Shown: in pieces, positions 27,024 through 34,735 of the stretch
Numbering within the stretch: position 1 is the stretch's first letter
Layout: the number at the start of each line of letters is the position of its first letter
Source: Chryseobacterium koreense CCUG 49689
GTDB lineage: Bacteria; Bacteroidota; Bacteroidia; Flavobacteriales; Weeksellaceae
Length of the DNA: 64,000 nucleotides
Direction of reading: 5' to 3'
Assembly: GCF_001045435.1 (NCBI RefSeq)
Contig: NZ_LFNG01000012.1
Location: 62,001 to 126,000 of the forward strand
The notes under the pieces: model-generated
What the model was told of the DNA's origin: nothing
The model's database searches: none
Seen by the model: the letters and a program-made list of their open reading frames with translations, nothing else
Position numbers and translations under genes: made by a program

Positions 27024-27311
27024 CTAAAGATTTTCTATTTTTTGCTTCAAATCAGCCCATCCTCCTCCATTGTAGCCATTCTTTAATCCTTCATGATTAA
27101 GGAAGTCCAGAGCCTTTCCACTACGGTTTCCGCTTCTGCAAAAAATGACGACCGGCTTATCGAGGTTTAGAATTTCTTCTTTTCTGTCTTCCACTTCGCC
27201 TAAGGGAATATTTACAGCGCCTTCTATTTCTCCATCCATTTCGAGTTCCATAGGTTCGCGAACATCGATCAATTGGTAATTTCCTGATTGTAGGATTTCT
27301 TCTAAAGTCAT
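27024..27311 (-). CDS. Single-domain rhodanese
   Basis: 95-residue sulfurtransferase domain of PspE/GlpE size. The fold markers IDVREPMELEMDG and GAVNIPLGEV are present, and the active-site loop is CRSGNRS with catalytic C58. It would carry persulfide sulfur in the cytoplasm, since no signal peptide is seen; acceptor unknown. It is transcribed away from queG with its own terminator. Confidence 0.9.
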   Translation of the reverse strand: MTLEEILQSGNYQLIDVREPMELEMDGEIEGAVNIPLGEVEDRKEEILNLDKPVVIFCRSGNRSGKALDFLNHEGLKNGYNGGGWADLKQKIENL

Positions 27312-27374
27312 ATCAAATTAAGTTTTGGTTTAAGTTAAGATTTACAGAACGAAAACAAATTTATGAAATAATGC

Positions 27375-27382
27375 TAATTTTG
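27375..27382 (+). promoter_or_regulatory. queG promoter -7 box
   Basis: TAATTTTG matches TAnnTTTG and ends 11 bp before the queG ATG. Confidence 0.45.
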
Positions 27383-27393
27383 CAATGTAATTC

Positions 27394-28323
27394 ATGTCAC
27401 AGAACCGTAAAAAATATTCCGATATCATCAAATTGAAGGCCAAGAAATTTGGTTTTCAAAGTTGTGGAATCTCCAAGGCAGGTTTTTTGGAAGAAGACGC
27501 AAAACCACTAGAAGACTGGTTGCAGAATAACTTCCATGGGGAAATGCAGTATATGGAAAAAAACTTTGACAAGCGGCTTGACCCAACAATTTTGGTTGAA
27601 GGTTCGAGATCGGTTATTTCACTTTCCTACAATTACTATCCCGAAGAAAAAATAGATAGTTTGGGGAATTTCAAGATCTCCAAATATGCTTACGGACAGG
27701 ATTACCACGAAATCATCAAGGAAATCTTAAGGGAAATGGTAAGCGAACTTCGGGCGGAAATCGGCGATTTTGATTGTCGGGTTTTCACTGATTCCGCCCC
27801 GATTTTGGAGCGAAGCTGGGGAAGAAAATCCGGAATTGGCTGGGTCGGCAAAAACGCAAACCTCATCACGAAACAGCAAGGCTCGTTTTATTTTTTGGCA
27901 GAAATCATTTGTGACCTCGACATTGAAGAAGATTCTCCCACAAGCGATCACTGCGGAACCTGCACGAAATGTATAGACGCATGTCCTACTGACGCCATTG
28001 TTGCGGACCGAATCATTGACGGCAGCAAATGCATTTCCTATGCGACGATTGAACTGAAAAATGAAATCCCAGATTCCTTCAAAAATAATATGGAAGACTG
28101 GATGTTTGGTTGCGATATTTGTCAGGATGTTTGTCCGTGGAATCGATTTTCAGCACCTACTTTAGAAGAAAAATTCAGACCCAACCAATTTCTTAAGACC
28201 TATACCAAATCCGACTGGAAAGAAATTACACAAGAATTGTTCTCGGAAATTTTCAGAAAATCGCCGGTGAAGCGGACCAAATTTGCCGGACTGAAAAGGA
28301 ATATGGATTTTTTAAGTCAATAA
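27394..28323 (+). CDS. queG: Epoxyqueuosine reductase
   Basis: 309 residues. QueG reduces epoxyqueuosine to queuosine at the tRNA wobble base using cobalamin and two 4Fe-4S clusters. Both clusters are visible: [16 protein letters not shown] and [11 protein letters not shown], plus the N-terminal domain motifs [11 protein letters not shown] and SYNYYP and the catalytic-region [17 protein letters not shown]. Length is normal, though some family members carry an extra C-terminal HEAT domain that is missing here. Confidence 0.95.
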   Translation: MSQNRKKYSDIIKLKAKKFGFQSCGISKAGFLEEDAKPLEDWLQNNFHGEMQYMEKNFDKRLDPTILVEGSRSVISLSYNYYPEEKIDSLGNFKISKYAYGQDYHEIIKEILREMVSELRAEIGDFDCRVFTDSAPILERSWGRKSGIGWVGKNANLITKQQGSFYFLAEIICDLDIEEDSPTSDHCGTCTKCIDACPTDAIVADRIIDGSKCISYATIELKNEIPDSFKNNMEDWMFGCDICQDVCPWNRFSAPTLEEKFRPNQFLKTYTKSDWKEITQELFSEIFRKSPVKRTKFAGLKRNMDFLSQ

Positions 28324-28652
28324 TCTTGTTGGGAATTTGTTGTTTTCCCAAAAAACAGGGAGAAAATTCCTCAGCTTTAATTTTCGTTTAAAGCTTATTT
28401 TCAGATTCTCATAAGAAATTTTCCCGCAGAAAAATATCGGCTTAAAAGAAAAATTGACCTTCAAGAAGATAAGACTTCTATGAAAATCAACGTTTTACCC
28501 TGTTTCTTTTTGGCGCAACTTTTACACGAATTTTGAATCTTTTGTGGGATTTAGATCTCTTGTGCATAAATGATAAAGTTTTCGTTAATAAATTTAACAA
28601 TTATTTTCATTTCCGCAAATAAAATGCAAAAAATTTAATATTAAATTTTATT
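28324..28652 (+). other. Non-coding stretch after queG
   Basis: No convincing gene or strong hairpin; only an 18-codon chance frame. It ends in the promoter of the next gene. Confidence 0.4.
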
Positions 28653-28660
28653 TATATTTG
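28653..28660 (+). promoter_or_regulatory. Promoter -7 box abutting the start codon (probably leaderless)
   Basis: TATATTTG matches TAnnTTTG and ends only 3 bp before the ATG at 28664. Transcription would start at or very near the A of the ATG. Confidence 0.5.
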
Positions 28661-28663
28661 ACA

Positions 28664-29344
28664 ATGAAGAAATTATTCCTGGTTATCCTCAAGGCAATTT
28701 CCGCCTTATTCGGCATTGTGGCGCTTTATCTGCTTTGTGGTTATTTCATTCCTTTTATTGCGGTTCCCGCCCAACCGGTTAACGAACCGCGAAATATCGA
28801 AGCCTATATTCTGACCAACGGAGTCCATACTGACATCGTGGTTCCCATCAAATCTGCAGAAATCGACTGGAGCAAGCAAATCCCTTTCGAAAATACGCAG
28901 TCTAAGAGAACGGATTTCAAGTATTTGGCTGTAGGATGGGGTGACAAAGGATTCTACCTGGAAACGCCGACTTGGGCAGAGCTGAAGGTTTCTGTTGCTT
29001 TCAAAGCGGCTTTCTGGCTGAGCGAATCTGCCATGCACTGCACTTTTTATGATGAAATGACTGAAGGAAAGGATTGCGTGAAAATAAATCTGACCAAAAC
29101 CGAATATTTGAATTTGATCCGCTTCATTAAGCAAAAATTTGAACGGGACCAAAATGGAAACCCCATTTTGATTAAGACCGATGCGGTTTATGGGCAAAAC
29201 GACGCCTTCTATGATGCAGTGGGGAGCTATAGTTTCTTGAACACCTGCAACACGTGGACAAACGACGGATTGAAAGCAGCCGGACAAAAGGCGGCACTGT
29301 GGACCCCGAGCGATTTTGGAATATTTAGGCATTACCAGAAATAG
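28664..29344 (+). CDS. DUF2459 / TIGR02117 family membrane-anchored protein
   Basis: 226 residues with one N-terminal hydrophobic anchor (LFLVILKAISALFGIVALYL) and a body with the family marks TNGVHTDIVVPI, DWS, YLAVGWGDKGFY, YDEM and NTCNTWTNDGLKAAG. The conserved His, Cys and Asn hint at a hydrolase or amidase-like fold on the periplasmic side, but no activity is established. The ATG at 28664 is used; a TTG six bases upstream in the frame belongs to the promoter. Confidence 0.75.
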   Translation: MKKLFLVILKAISALFGIVALYLLCGYFIPFIAVPAQPVNEPRNIEAYILTNGVHTDIVVPIKSAEIDWSKQIPFENTQSKRTDFKYLAVGWGDKGFYLETPTWAELKVSVAFKAAFWLSESAMHCTFYDEMTEGKDCVKINLTKTEYLNLIRFIKQKFERDQNGNPILIKTDAVYGQNDAFYDAVGSYSFLNTCNTWTNDGLKAAGQKAALWTPSDFGIFRHYQK

Positions 29345-29370
29345 TTGATTTCTGAAGAATGAAACGCATA

Positions 29371-29401
29371 AAAGAAGCCCCATTTTCATGGAGCTTCTTT
29401 A
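29371..29401 (+). terminator. Terminator after the DUF2459 gene
   Basis: Stem AAAGAAGC..CCAT / ATGG..GCTTCTTT with a short loop, 27 bp past the stop at 29344. Confidence 0.75.
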
Positions 29402-29449
29402 TCACATCAAAATAATTATGAAAAAATTTAAACTTAGGCTTTTTATAAA

Positions 29450-29962
29450 CTAATTCTTGTCGATTGCCAAACTGAAAAATAAATCCAGCTCGTCTTTCAC
29501 ATAAACCATTCCGCCCATTTTTTTCGGGGGCACAATATTGAAATCTGAAAATCTCAACCTTTTGTTTCCCACCAGACTTCCTTTGTATTCACTAAATTCT
29601 ATGGTGTATTTTTTTACCACATTCATCATCTTCACTTCTACCGTTGCACTAAACGCGTTGGTTGTTTGTCTGTAAAAGTTCAGGAATTTAATGGAGAGGT
29701 AGGGATATTTTTCTGAGTTCAAAGTCTTCCTGAAATCGGAAGTCATTATTCTGTTTCTGCAATCGAAATCGTTTACCTTAAGGATCACATTCGGAAGTTC
29801 ATTTCCGGTGAATAAATAAACGTTTGGGGAATTAGAGAAAGAGTTGTTGATGCATTTAAAGGTATTGATGTTGGTCCAGCCATTAATCTCTACCGCGTTC
29901 TGCTGAGAAAAATAAAATCCAGTAACTAAAAAAAGAATCAGATGTAAGATTTTGTTTTTCAT
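29450..29962 (-). CDS. Secreted YceI-like protein
   Basis: 170 residues: signal peptide (MKNKILHLILFLVTGFYFSQ), then a lipocalin-like beta fold weakly resembling YceI (INGWTNINTFKC, SEKYPYLSIKFLNF, LRFSDFNIVPPKKMGG). Two extra Cys (FKC; FDCRN) could form a disulfide. It is downstream of a porin and a clear YceI gene in one leftward cluster, supporting a shared role, perhaps binding a hydrophobic molecule at the envelope; no ligand can be read. Confidence 0.65.
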   Translation of the reverse strand: MKNKILHLILFLVTGFYFSQQNAVEINGWTNINTFKCINNSFSNSPNVYLFTGNELPNVILKVNDFDCRNRIMTSDFRKTLNSEKYPYLSIKFLNFYRQTTNAFSATVEVKMMNVVKKYTIEFSEYKGSLVGNKRLRFSDFNIVPPKKMGGMVYVKDELDLFFSLAIDKN

Positions 29963-29973
29963 GAGCTTAAAAA

Positions 29974-30004
29974 CGAAAGAGGGACTTTTTTCATCCCTCT
30001 TTCG
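29974..30004 (-). terminator. Terminator between the porin and the YceI-like gene
   Basis: 11-bp stem CGAAAGAGGGA / TCCCTCTTTCG followed on the minus strand by TTTTT, between the porin stop (30021) and the start at 29962. The downstream gene must depend on read-through or its own promoter. Confidence 0.75.
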
Positions 30005-30020
30005 AAAGAAATATTAAAAA

Positions 30021-31367
30021 TTAGAAACCTATGGTAGCTTCAAGCATTAAGCCATTGAATTTTCCTCCTTGCAATGGGCTTGTTGCTCCCCAGACTTTGC
30101 TGTCGTTATATTGTTGGTTCACGTATTCCACTTTTGCGAGTACGTTTTTGGTCATAAACCAACCACCTCCAAGTTGGTAACGATCAATTTTTCTCTCCAA
30201 AGTTGCTGCGTCATCATTGTCTTTACCACTTACGTTGTTGTATCTTCCACCTACATAGAACTGTTCTTTGCCACCGAATCTGTAAAGTAATTCTGCGCCC
30301 AATTGAGTGTAGTTACCTCTAGTTGCGGTCAATGATTTCAGACCAGTCACATATTCATAGATTCCGAAGAATTCCAATCCTTGATATTTGATGAATGGGT
30401 TGATTTGGAAAGCCTGCATTTTTCTCAATCCCGGGTTGAAGCCTCCTGTAGATGGGTTATTGGTACCGGTAAGATCATTAGCGGTCAAGAGTACATAATA
30501 ATATCTAGAACCTGCACGGTCACCACCATATAGGTAACTTCCTGTATTCCAACCGTTAGTTTGCATGAACGATCCTGTAAGTCTTACTCTCAAATCCGGA
30601 TTGATTTGTTTGTCCCATCCAATTTTTGCATAAACTGAAGGCGAGTTCCAGCTGGTTCCTTTGATTGGGGTCTGGTTTAATTTACCATTTGAAACCCCTA
30701 CCATAGCGATGAAATTTTTGTAGAATCCATAAACTTCACCAAAAGGTTCAGTAGTAAAACTATCCATGATGTAATTTCCTACGAATGGGTTGTTGATCGC
30801 TTCGGCGTTATCAGTTCTTCTGAAGTGTGAATCCCCGTAATTGATCTCGTCCATACCCACTTTCACTCTGGCATATTTCATGATTTCTCCCAAGAATCCC
30901 GGTTTAATGAAGTCCAGGTCATCAATTTGGATATAACCACCTTTCACCCAAGCTTCATTGTGGTGACGAGCGGAAAGATAAGTTCTCAAGTGCATTTTCA
31001 CACCTTTTGCCAGATAAGCGTTGATGTCTAGGTTTGCAGTTGGAAGGTTGAAATCATTTCCCATATTATATAGATAGTTGGGAGTTGTGGTGTTGTTTCC
31101 ATTAGCATCTTTTACGAAGCCTAGATTTTTGTTTTCTGTCCAGTGGTCCAAACCTTGGAATTGCAAGGCGAAGTCTCCACCTACTACCACTTTCACGCCG
31201 TCATATTCAGGCGAAGCGACTTTCGGATCTTCAAAAACGTTTCGGTTTGCTTTTTCCGGGGCCATATAGTCCCTCATTGAAGTTGTTGCGTCCTCTTGTG
31301 CGAACATTAAATTTACTCCTGAGAACATTACTGCGAGCATTGAAGCTCTCATTAACATAGTTTTCAT
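30021..31367 (-). CDS. Outer membrane porin-like protein
   Basis: 448 residues: signal peptide (MKTMLMRASMLAVMFSGVNL, cut near MFAQ), then an amphipathic barrel with many aromatic residues and a C-terminal Phe (LMLEATIGF). Repeated strands such as YLSARHHNEAWVKGGYIQID and FYVGGRYNNVSG fit a 16-18-stranded porin of the phosphate-selective/OprO-like type. It lies 28 bp downstream of a YceI gene in the same direction. Substrate unknown. Confidence 0.65.
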   Translation of the reverse strand: MKTMLMRASMLAVMFSGVNLMFAQEDATTSMRDYMAPEKANRNVFEDPKVASPEYDGVKVVVGGDFALQFQGLDHWTENKNLGFVKDANGNNTTTPNYLYNMGNDFNLPTANLDINAYLAKGVKMHLRTYLSARHHNEAWVKGGYIQIDDLDFIKPGFLGEIMKYARVKVGMDEINYGDSHFRRTDNAEAINNPFVGNYIMDSFTTEPFGEVYGFYKNFIAMVGVSNGKLNQTPIKGTSWNSPSVYAKIGWDKQINPDLRVRLTGSFMQTNGWNTGSYLYGGDRAGSRYYYVLLTANDLTGTNNPSTGGFNPGLRKMQAFQINPFIKYQGLEFFGIYEYVTGLKSLTATRGNYTQLGAELLYRFGGKEQFYVGGRYNNVSGKDNDDAATLERKIDRYQLGGGWFMTKNVLAKVEYVNQQYNDSKVWGATSPLQGGKFNGLMLEATIGF

Positions 31368-31395
31368 ATTTCTAAGATTTTTATTTGTTTAAATA

Positions 31396-31929
31396 TTATT
31401 GAGCTACCACATTCACGGTCACTTTGATGTCGTCTCCGGTTTTCACTGTATTCATCATAAATGAAGGAGGAGTAATGCCATAGTCAGACATTTTGATAGA
31501 TTCTGTTCCGTTGATGGTGTAGGAATTTCCATTTTTTGCAACTGCTACCGGGAATTCAACAGTTTTGGTGACATTGGTTACCGTTAGTTTTCCCGTAATG
31601 GTACCTTTGCCTATGTTTACAGATGTAGCAGTGAAGGTGATTGACGGGAACTTGTCAGCCTGTATAGCCTTGTAAGCATTGTTGTCCATCGGTCCCTTTC
31701 CACTTTTCAAGGTTTTTGAACCCAGAACGTACTTCACATCAGTAATTGTATTTCCAGAAACGGTTCCTGAAAAAGTACCAGCCGTGGAAGTCATGGTCCA
31801 GTCATGCAAGGTAGAAGTTCCAGAAACGGTGGTCTTCACATTGTTACTACTAATCTTCTGCGCGGAAACCAATCCGGCAAAAAGTCCGAAGGCCAACAAC
31901 ATCATTTTAAAGTTCACTGCTTTTTTCAT
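31396..31929 (-). CDS. YceI family periplasmic protein
   Basis: 177 residues with signal peptide (MKKAVNFKMMLLAFGLFAGL, cut near VSAQ) and the YceI lipocalin-like core: STLHDWTMTSTAGTFSGTVS, SGKGPMDNNAYKAIQADKFP, ITGKLTVTNVTKTVEFPV and MSDYGITPPSFM. YceI proteins bind long isoprenoids such as polyprenyl or quinone-like molecules. It heads a leftward cluster with a porin and a second YceI-like gene. A TATCTTTG box about 50 bp upstream is the likely promoter. Confidence 0.9.
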   Translation of the reverse strand: MKKAVNFKMMLLAFGLFAGLVSAQKISSNNVKTTVSGTSTLHDWTMTSTAGTFSGTVSGNTITDVKYVLGSKTLKSGKGPMDNNAYKAIQADKFPSITFTATSVNIGKGTITGKLTVTNVTKTVEFPVAVAKNGNSYTINGTESIKMSDYGITPPSFMMNTVKTGDDIKVTVNVVAQ

Positions 31930-31979
31930 TGTTTCTAATTTTTAATTAATCAAATAATTTTCACTGTTTTTTTCTATGA

Positions 31980-31987
31980 CAAAGATA
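31980..31987 (-). promoter_or_regulatory. Promoter -7 box of the YceI-porin cluster
   Basis: TATCTTTG on the minus strand, 50 bp before the YceI ATG. The remaining sequence up to 32362 is AT-rich with no gene I can support. Confidence 0.5.
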
Positions 31988-32362
31988 GAAAGACTTTTAT
32001 CAATTCACTAACGAAACATCCGTTTTATTCATGATATATATCTCATTTAACTTTCATTTTATTGATAATTAATTTTATTTGCCATTTTTCCACCATACTT
32101 AATAATCAAACAAACGTTTTATTAATTATATTATAAAGTAATTTTAAAAGCGTTAAATAATGTTAAATATATTTTAAACCCCCAATTAACAAATAGTGAC
32201 AAAGGTCATAGTACATCTTCATTTTTGTTAAATGGAAATCAGTATTTTGTAAAAAAAACTTTGAAAAGTGTGAAGAATATGGAATAACGAATACGGATTA
32301 AGGAATAAGCAACAAATTGCAAAGAATAGATAAAAAAGATTAGCTTGGCCATCCAATCAAAT

Positions 32363-32405
32363 AAATAAAAAAAGGGACAAATACTACTATTCATCCCATT
32401 TTCTG
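32363..32405 (-). repeat. Displaced copy of the tRNA-Arg terminator
   Basis: About 43 bp nearly identical (two mismatches) to 32778-32820. On the minus strand it forms GGGA..TCCC with an inner AATA/TATT stem and then seven T. Together with the tRNA fragment it forms a direct repeat 415 bp away from the intact tRNA-Arg and terminator. Confidence 0.85.
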
Positions 32406-32482
32406 TGACCCGAGAAGGATTCGAACCCTCAACCCTCAGAGCCGAAACCTGCCTGCCGGCAGGCAGGTCTGATATTCTATCC
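32406..32482 (-). pseudogene. 3' fragment of tRNA-Arg(TCG) with a 20-bp palindrome in the anticodon loop
   Basis: Nucleotides 18-74 of the intact tRNA-Arg at 32821-32894 are repeated here with no other change, but the first 17 nt (acceptor 5' strand and part of the D arm) are absent. A 20-bp insert sits between the 5' anticodon stem and the loop sequence TTTCGGC. The copy cannot fold as a tRNA. Translated in one frame the insert gives the peptide LPAGRQ, a string I recall from many doubtful Bacteroidota proteins; the overlapping ORF here is spurious. Confidence 0.9.
32448..32467. repeat. Perfect 20-bp GC-rich palindrome
   Basis: CCTGCCTGCCGGCAGGCAGG is its own reverse complement, is far more GC-rich than its surroundings, and interrupts the tRNA fragment exactly at the stem/loop junction of the anticodon arm. 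The uninterrupted sequence is present 415 bp away, so it is an insertion. Confidence 0.9.
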
Positions 32483-32501
32483 GGCGTGAAATCAATTTTG
32501 T

Positions 32502-32750
32502 TCACGACTCGGACAACACCTTCTTCAAAAATTCTCGACCACTTCCACTTTTGAAATACTTTTCCCTAAGTACGGCTTCCTCGCGAGTCTCAAATTTTTC
32601 GAAATAGACCAATTCCCAAGGCAGAAATGGTCTTGTTGAACGGTTACGCCCAGCATTATGCTCCGACAATCGCTTTTCGAGATTTTCGGTCTGACCTTTA
32701 TATAGATGTCCATTGAGCCGGCTTTTGATTACATAAACATAAAAAGGCAT
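32502..32750 (-). CDS. Small GIY-YIG nuclease domain protein between tRNA-Arg repeats
   Basis: 82 residues from ATG 32750 (MPFYVYVIKSRLNGHLYKGQ). GIY-YIG motifs: YVYVI, LYKGQT, the catalytic Arg in LEKRLSEHN and the Glu in REEAVLREKYF, ending with the family tail GREFLKKVL. Single-domain GIY-YIG proteins of this size are single-strand or structure-specific nucleases, and the domain also occurs in homing endonucleases. It sits between the intact tRNA-Arg plus terminator and their displaced partial copy, 19 bp from the tRNA fragment. That context suggests a mobile or tRNA-homing unit. Confidence 0.85.
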   Translation of the reverse strand: MPFYVYVIKSRLNGHLYKGQTENLEKRLSEHNAGRNRSTRPFLPWELVYFEKFETREEAVLREKYFKSGSGREFLKKVLSES

Positions 32751-32777
32751 CAGATAATCGATTTTTGTTGCGCATTT

Positions 32778-32820
32778 AAATAAAAAAAGGGACAAATATT
32801 ACTATTCATCCCATTTTCCG
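32778..32820 (-). terminator. Terminator of tRNA-Arg
   Basis: Minus strand: GGGA-TG-AATA-GTAA-TATT-TG-TCCC hairpin followed by TTTTTTT, directly after the tRNA 3' end. Duplicated at 32363-32405. Confidence 0.8.
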
Positions 32821-32894
32821 TGACCCGAGAAGGATTCGAACCCTCAACCCTCAGAGCCGAAATCTGATATTCTATCCAGTTGAACTATCGGGCC
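32821..32894 (-). tRNA. trnR: tRNA-Arg, anticodon TCG
   Basis: Cloverleaf read on the minus strand: acceptor GGCCCGA / TCGGGTC (one G-T pair), anticodon stem TCAGA / TCTGA around loop TTTCGGC with anticodon TCG, T arm GAGGG-TTCGAAT-CCTTC and discriminator A. No CCA is encoded. The tRNA 5' end lies 3 nt after the stop codon of the upstream beta-barrel gene, so it may be cut out of that mRNA. Its terminator and 3' three quarters are repeated 415 bp downstream. Confidence 0.95.
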
Positions 32895-32897
32895 GCA

Positions 32898-34679
32898 TTA
32901 AAAAGTAATCTTCACTCCCGCCAGAACTTGAGCCCGCAAAACCTTGTAACCCTTGAAAGTCTGATACTTGGCGTTCAGCAGATTATTTCCGAGTGCAAAA
33001 ATACTGAAATTTTTGTGAATTTTGTACTCCGCAGATAAATTTAAGTCCGCGAAACCACCCACTTTTTCATTGGTACTTTCCTGCATTCCGAAAAACGGGA
33101 ATGTGTCGGACACCGAATAAGCGTTCGTGGTCATATCCGAAGCGAAAAAGGCTTTCGCACCCAGATTCAGCTTTTTGTCGAGCATCGTGTATTTTCCACC
33201 CAAACTTACCTTGATTAAAGGCCTGTTGAAAATATTCTCATAATTATCAAGTTTGTATTTCGCAAAGTTCAATTCCGCATCCAAAGTCAAATTGGCCAAA
33301 GGAAAATATTGCACACTCCCCTTCACCTCGCTCACCGTACCATTATCATAAACCGCCGAAAAAGTATTTGCATAGCCATAAGCAGGATTTGTCGCCAAAT
33401 CGGGGTCATAGAAATTGTTCCCCTGGAAAAACATCACATTATTAATCTTTGCAAACCCCGCACTGAAATCATATTTGATATTTTGGTCGATATCGCCCCG
33501 CAAACCGAAATAGCCGTGATATTTCGTTTCGGTTGGAAGCAAAACCTGGTCAGAAACCAGATACGGATTTTGATCCAAAGAATTCGCATAGGAATTCAGC
33601 TTTAAACCACCGTCAATACCCGCATAGAATTTGAATTCGTCTGTTGCAGCAAATTGCACCTCCGCTTTTGGAAACCAGTAAAACTTATTGCTTTTTAAGT
33701 CCTCCGGCAATGTTTGATTAGAATTCGTACCATTTAATAGGGAGAAATCCGAGCCCAGCATCAAATAGGATTTCCCTTTAAACAAAGTGATTTTCGGTGA
33801 AAAAGTCGCATTAAAAAAATTGGAGGTATTCTTATCCAAAATCGAAAAATCCGATTTCAACATTTCCAGATTGATTCCCAAATCCCCATTTAGCCGAACA
33901 TCATTAAATTTTGGAAGATCTACTCCGTGCTTTGAAAGATTTAGCAAAATTTCCGCCTGAGATTCCTTCGCACCGAAATGGTCGCTTAGAATCGAAGATT
34001 TCAATCGGATATCGTTCAAAATTTCATTGGAATAAAAATCGTAATAGCCGTTGATCTTGAACTGATTCACTTTTTGTTGAAGATCAAGATTTGGACCCAG
34101 ATTGACCTCCGGAATATCGCTGAACGCGTAAATCCCGTAATAATTGTAGTTTTTCAACCCGAAATCCGCATTGATACTGAATTTTCCCAGTTCTCCATAG
34201 GAATTCAGAAACGCCCCCAAGTTGCCCGAACTTTGCTTGGAATCCCAATCATAATCATTCTTTAAACCTGATGTGGAAAGGAAATGCAAATCCGCTCCTA
34301 CTTCCATTTTATTTTCCAAGGTGGCTGAAATATTTCCATCTGCCAAAATCTTCCCATAATTCCCCATGCCGATCTGGAAATAGTTGTTTTGGTAATCCGC
34401 ATCGAATTTCGGGGAAATATCTTCACCCTGGATCGTGGAAGTTCTGAAGTCAGAAACCGCCGGAACATTGGTAATTTCATAGGTCACAGGATTCTGTGAT
34501 TTTGCTTCAGGTGGATAATTTTTTTCCTTTTCTACAGAGGTTTTCTTCTTTTCGATTTTTTTTACTTCCGGTTCGCGTTTTCTGTCGAGGATGAGTTTCT
34601 CTTCTTTAATCTGCGAAAAAACTGCAGTTGAAAACACCAACAACCCAATGGAAAATATTCTATATTTAAAGTTTATCAT
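32898..34679 (-). CDS. TonB-receptor-like outer membrane beta-barrel lacking a plug
   Basis: 593 residues. A signal peptide (IFSIGLLVFSTAVFSQ) is followed by a Lys/Glu-rich segment of about 40 residues, then a barrel of alternating strands resembling the C-terminal two thirds of TonB-dependent receptors (EYKIHKNFSIFALGNNLLN, LRAQVLAGVKITF with C-terminal Phe). No carboxypeptidase-like or plug domain and no TonB box are seen, so it may be an open or partner-gated barrel. The TPR gene lies 56 bp upstream in the same direction; the pair probably works as one envelope complex. Its stop is 3 nt from tRNA-Arg. Confidence 0.7.
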   Translation of the reverse strand: MINFKYRIFSIGLLVFSTAVFSQIKEEKLILDRKREPEVKKIEKKKTSVEKEKNYPPEAKSQNPVTYEITNVPAVSDFRTSTIQGEDISPKFDADYQNNYFQIGMGNYGKILADGNISATLENKMEVGADLHFLSTSGLKNDYDWDSKQSSGNLGAFLNSYGELGKFSINADFGLKNYNYYGIYAFSDIPEVNLGPNLDLQQKVNQFKINGYYDFYSNEILNDIRLKSSILSDHFGAKESQAEILLNLSKHGVDLPKFNDVRLNGDLGINLEMLKSDFSILDKNTSNFFNATFSPKITLFKGKSYLMLGSDFSLLNGTNSNQTLPEDLKSNKFYWFPKAEVQFAATDEFKFYAGIDGGLKLNSYANSLDQNPYLVSDQVLLPTETKYHGYFGLRGDIDQNIKYDFSAGFAKINNVMFFQGNNFYDPDLATNPAYGYANTFSAVYDNGTVSEVKGSVQYFPLANLTLDAELNFAKYKLDNYENIFNRPLIKVSLGGKYTMLDKKLNLGAKAFFASDMTTNAYSVSDTFPFFGMQESTNEKVGGFADLNLSAEYKIHKNFSIFALGNNLLNAKYQTFKGYKVLRAQVLAGVKITF

Positions 34680-34735
34680 TTTATTTCGGTCAATTTTTCA
34701 CATTTCACCCCTTTATTTGGGATCAAAACTGTAGA

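Noticed and set aside
32239-32505. 88-codon ORF containing LPAGRQVSALRVEGSNPSRV
   Set aside because: It is a GTG-started reading of the tRNA-Arg fragment plus the palindrome and the following AT-rich spacer; not a protein gene.
32715-32740. GATTACA-like half-site in the GIY-YIG gene as a fifth operator
   Set aside because: Only a half-site, inside coding sequence, with no adjoining -7 box.
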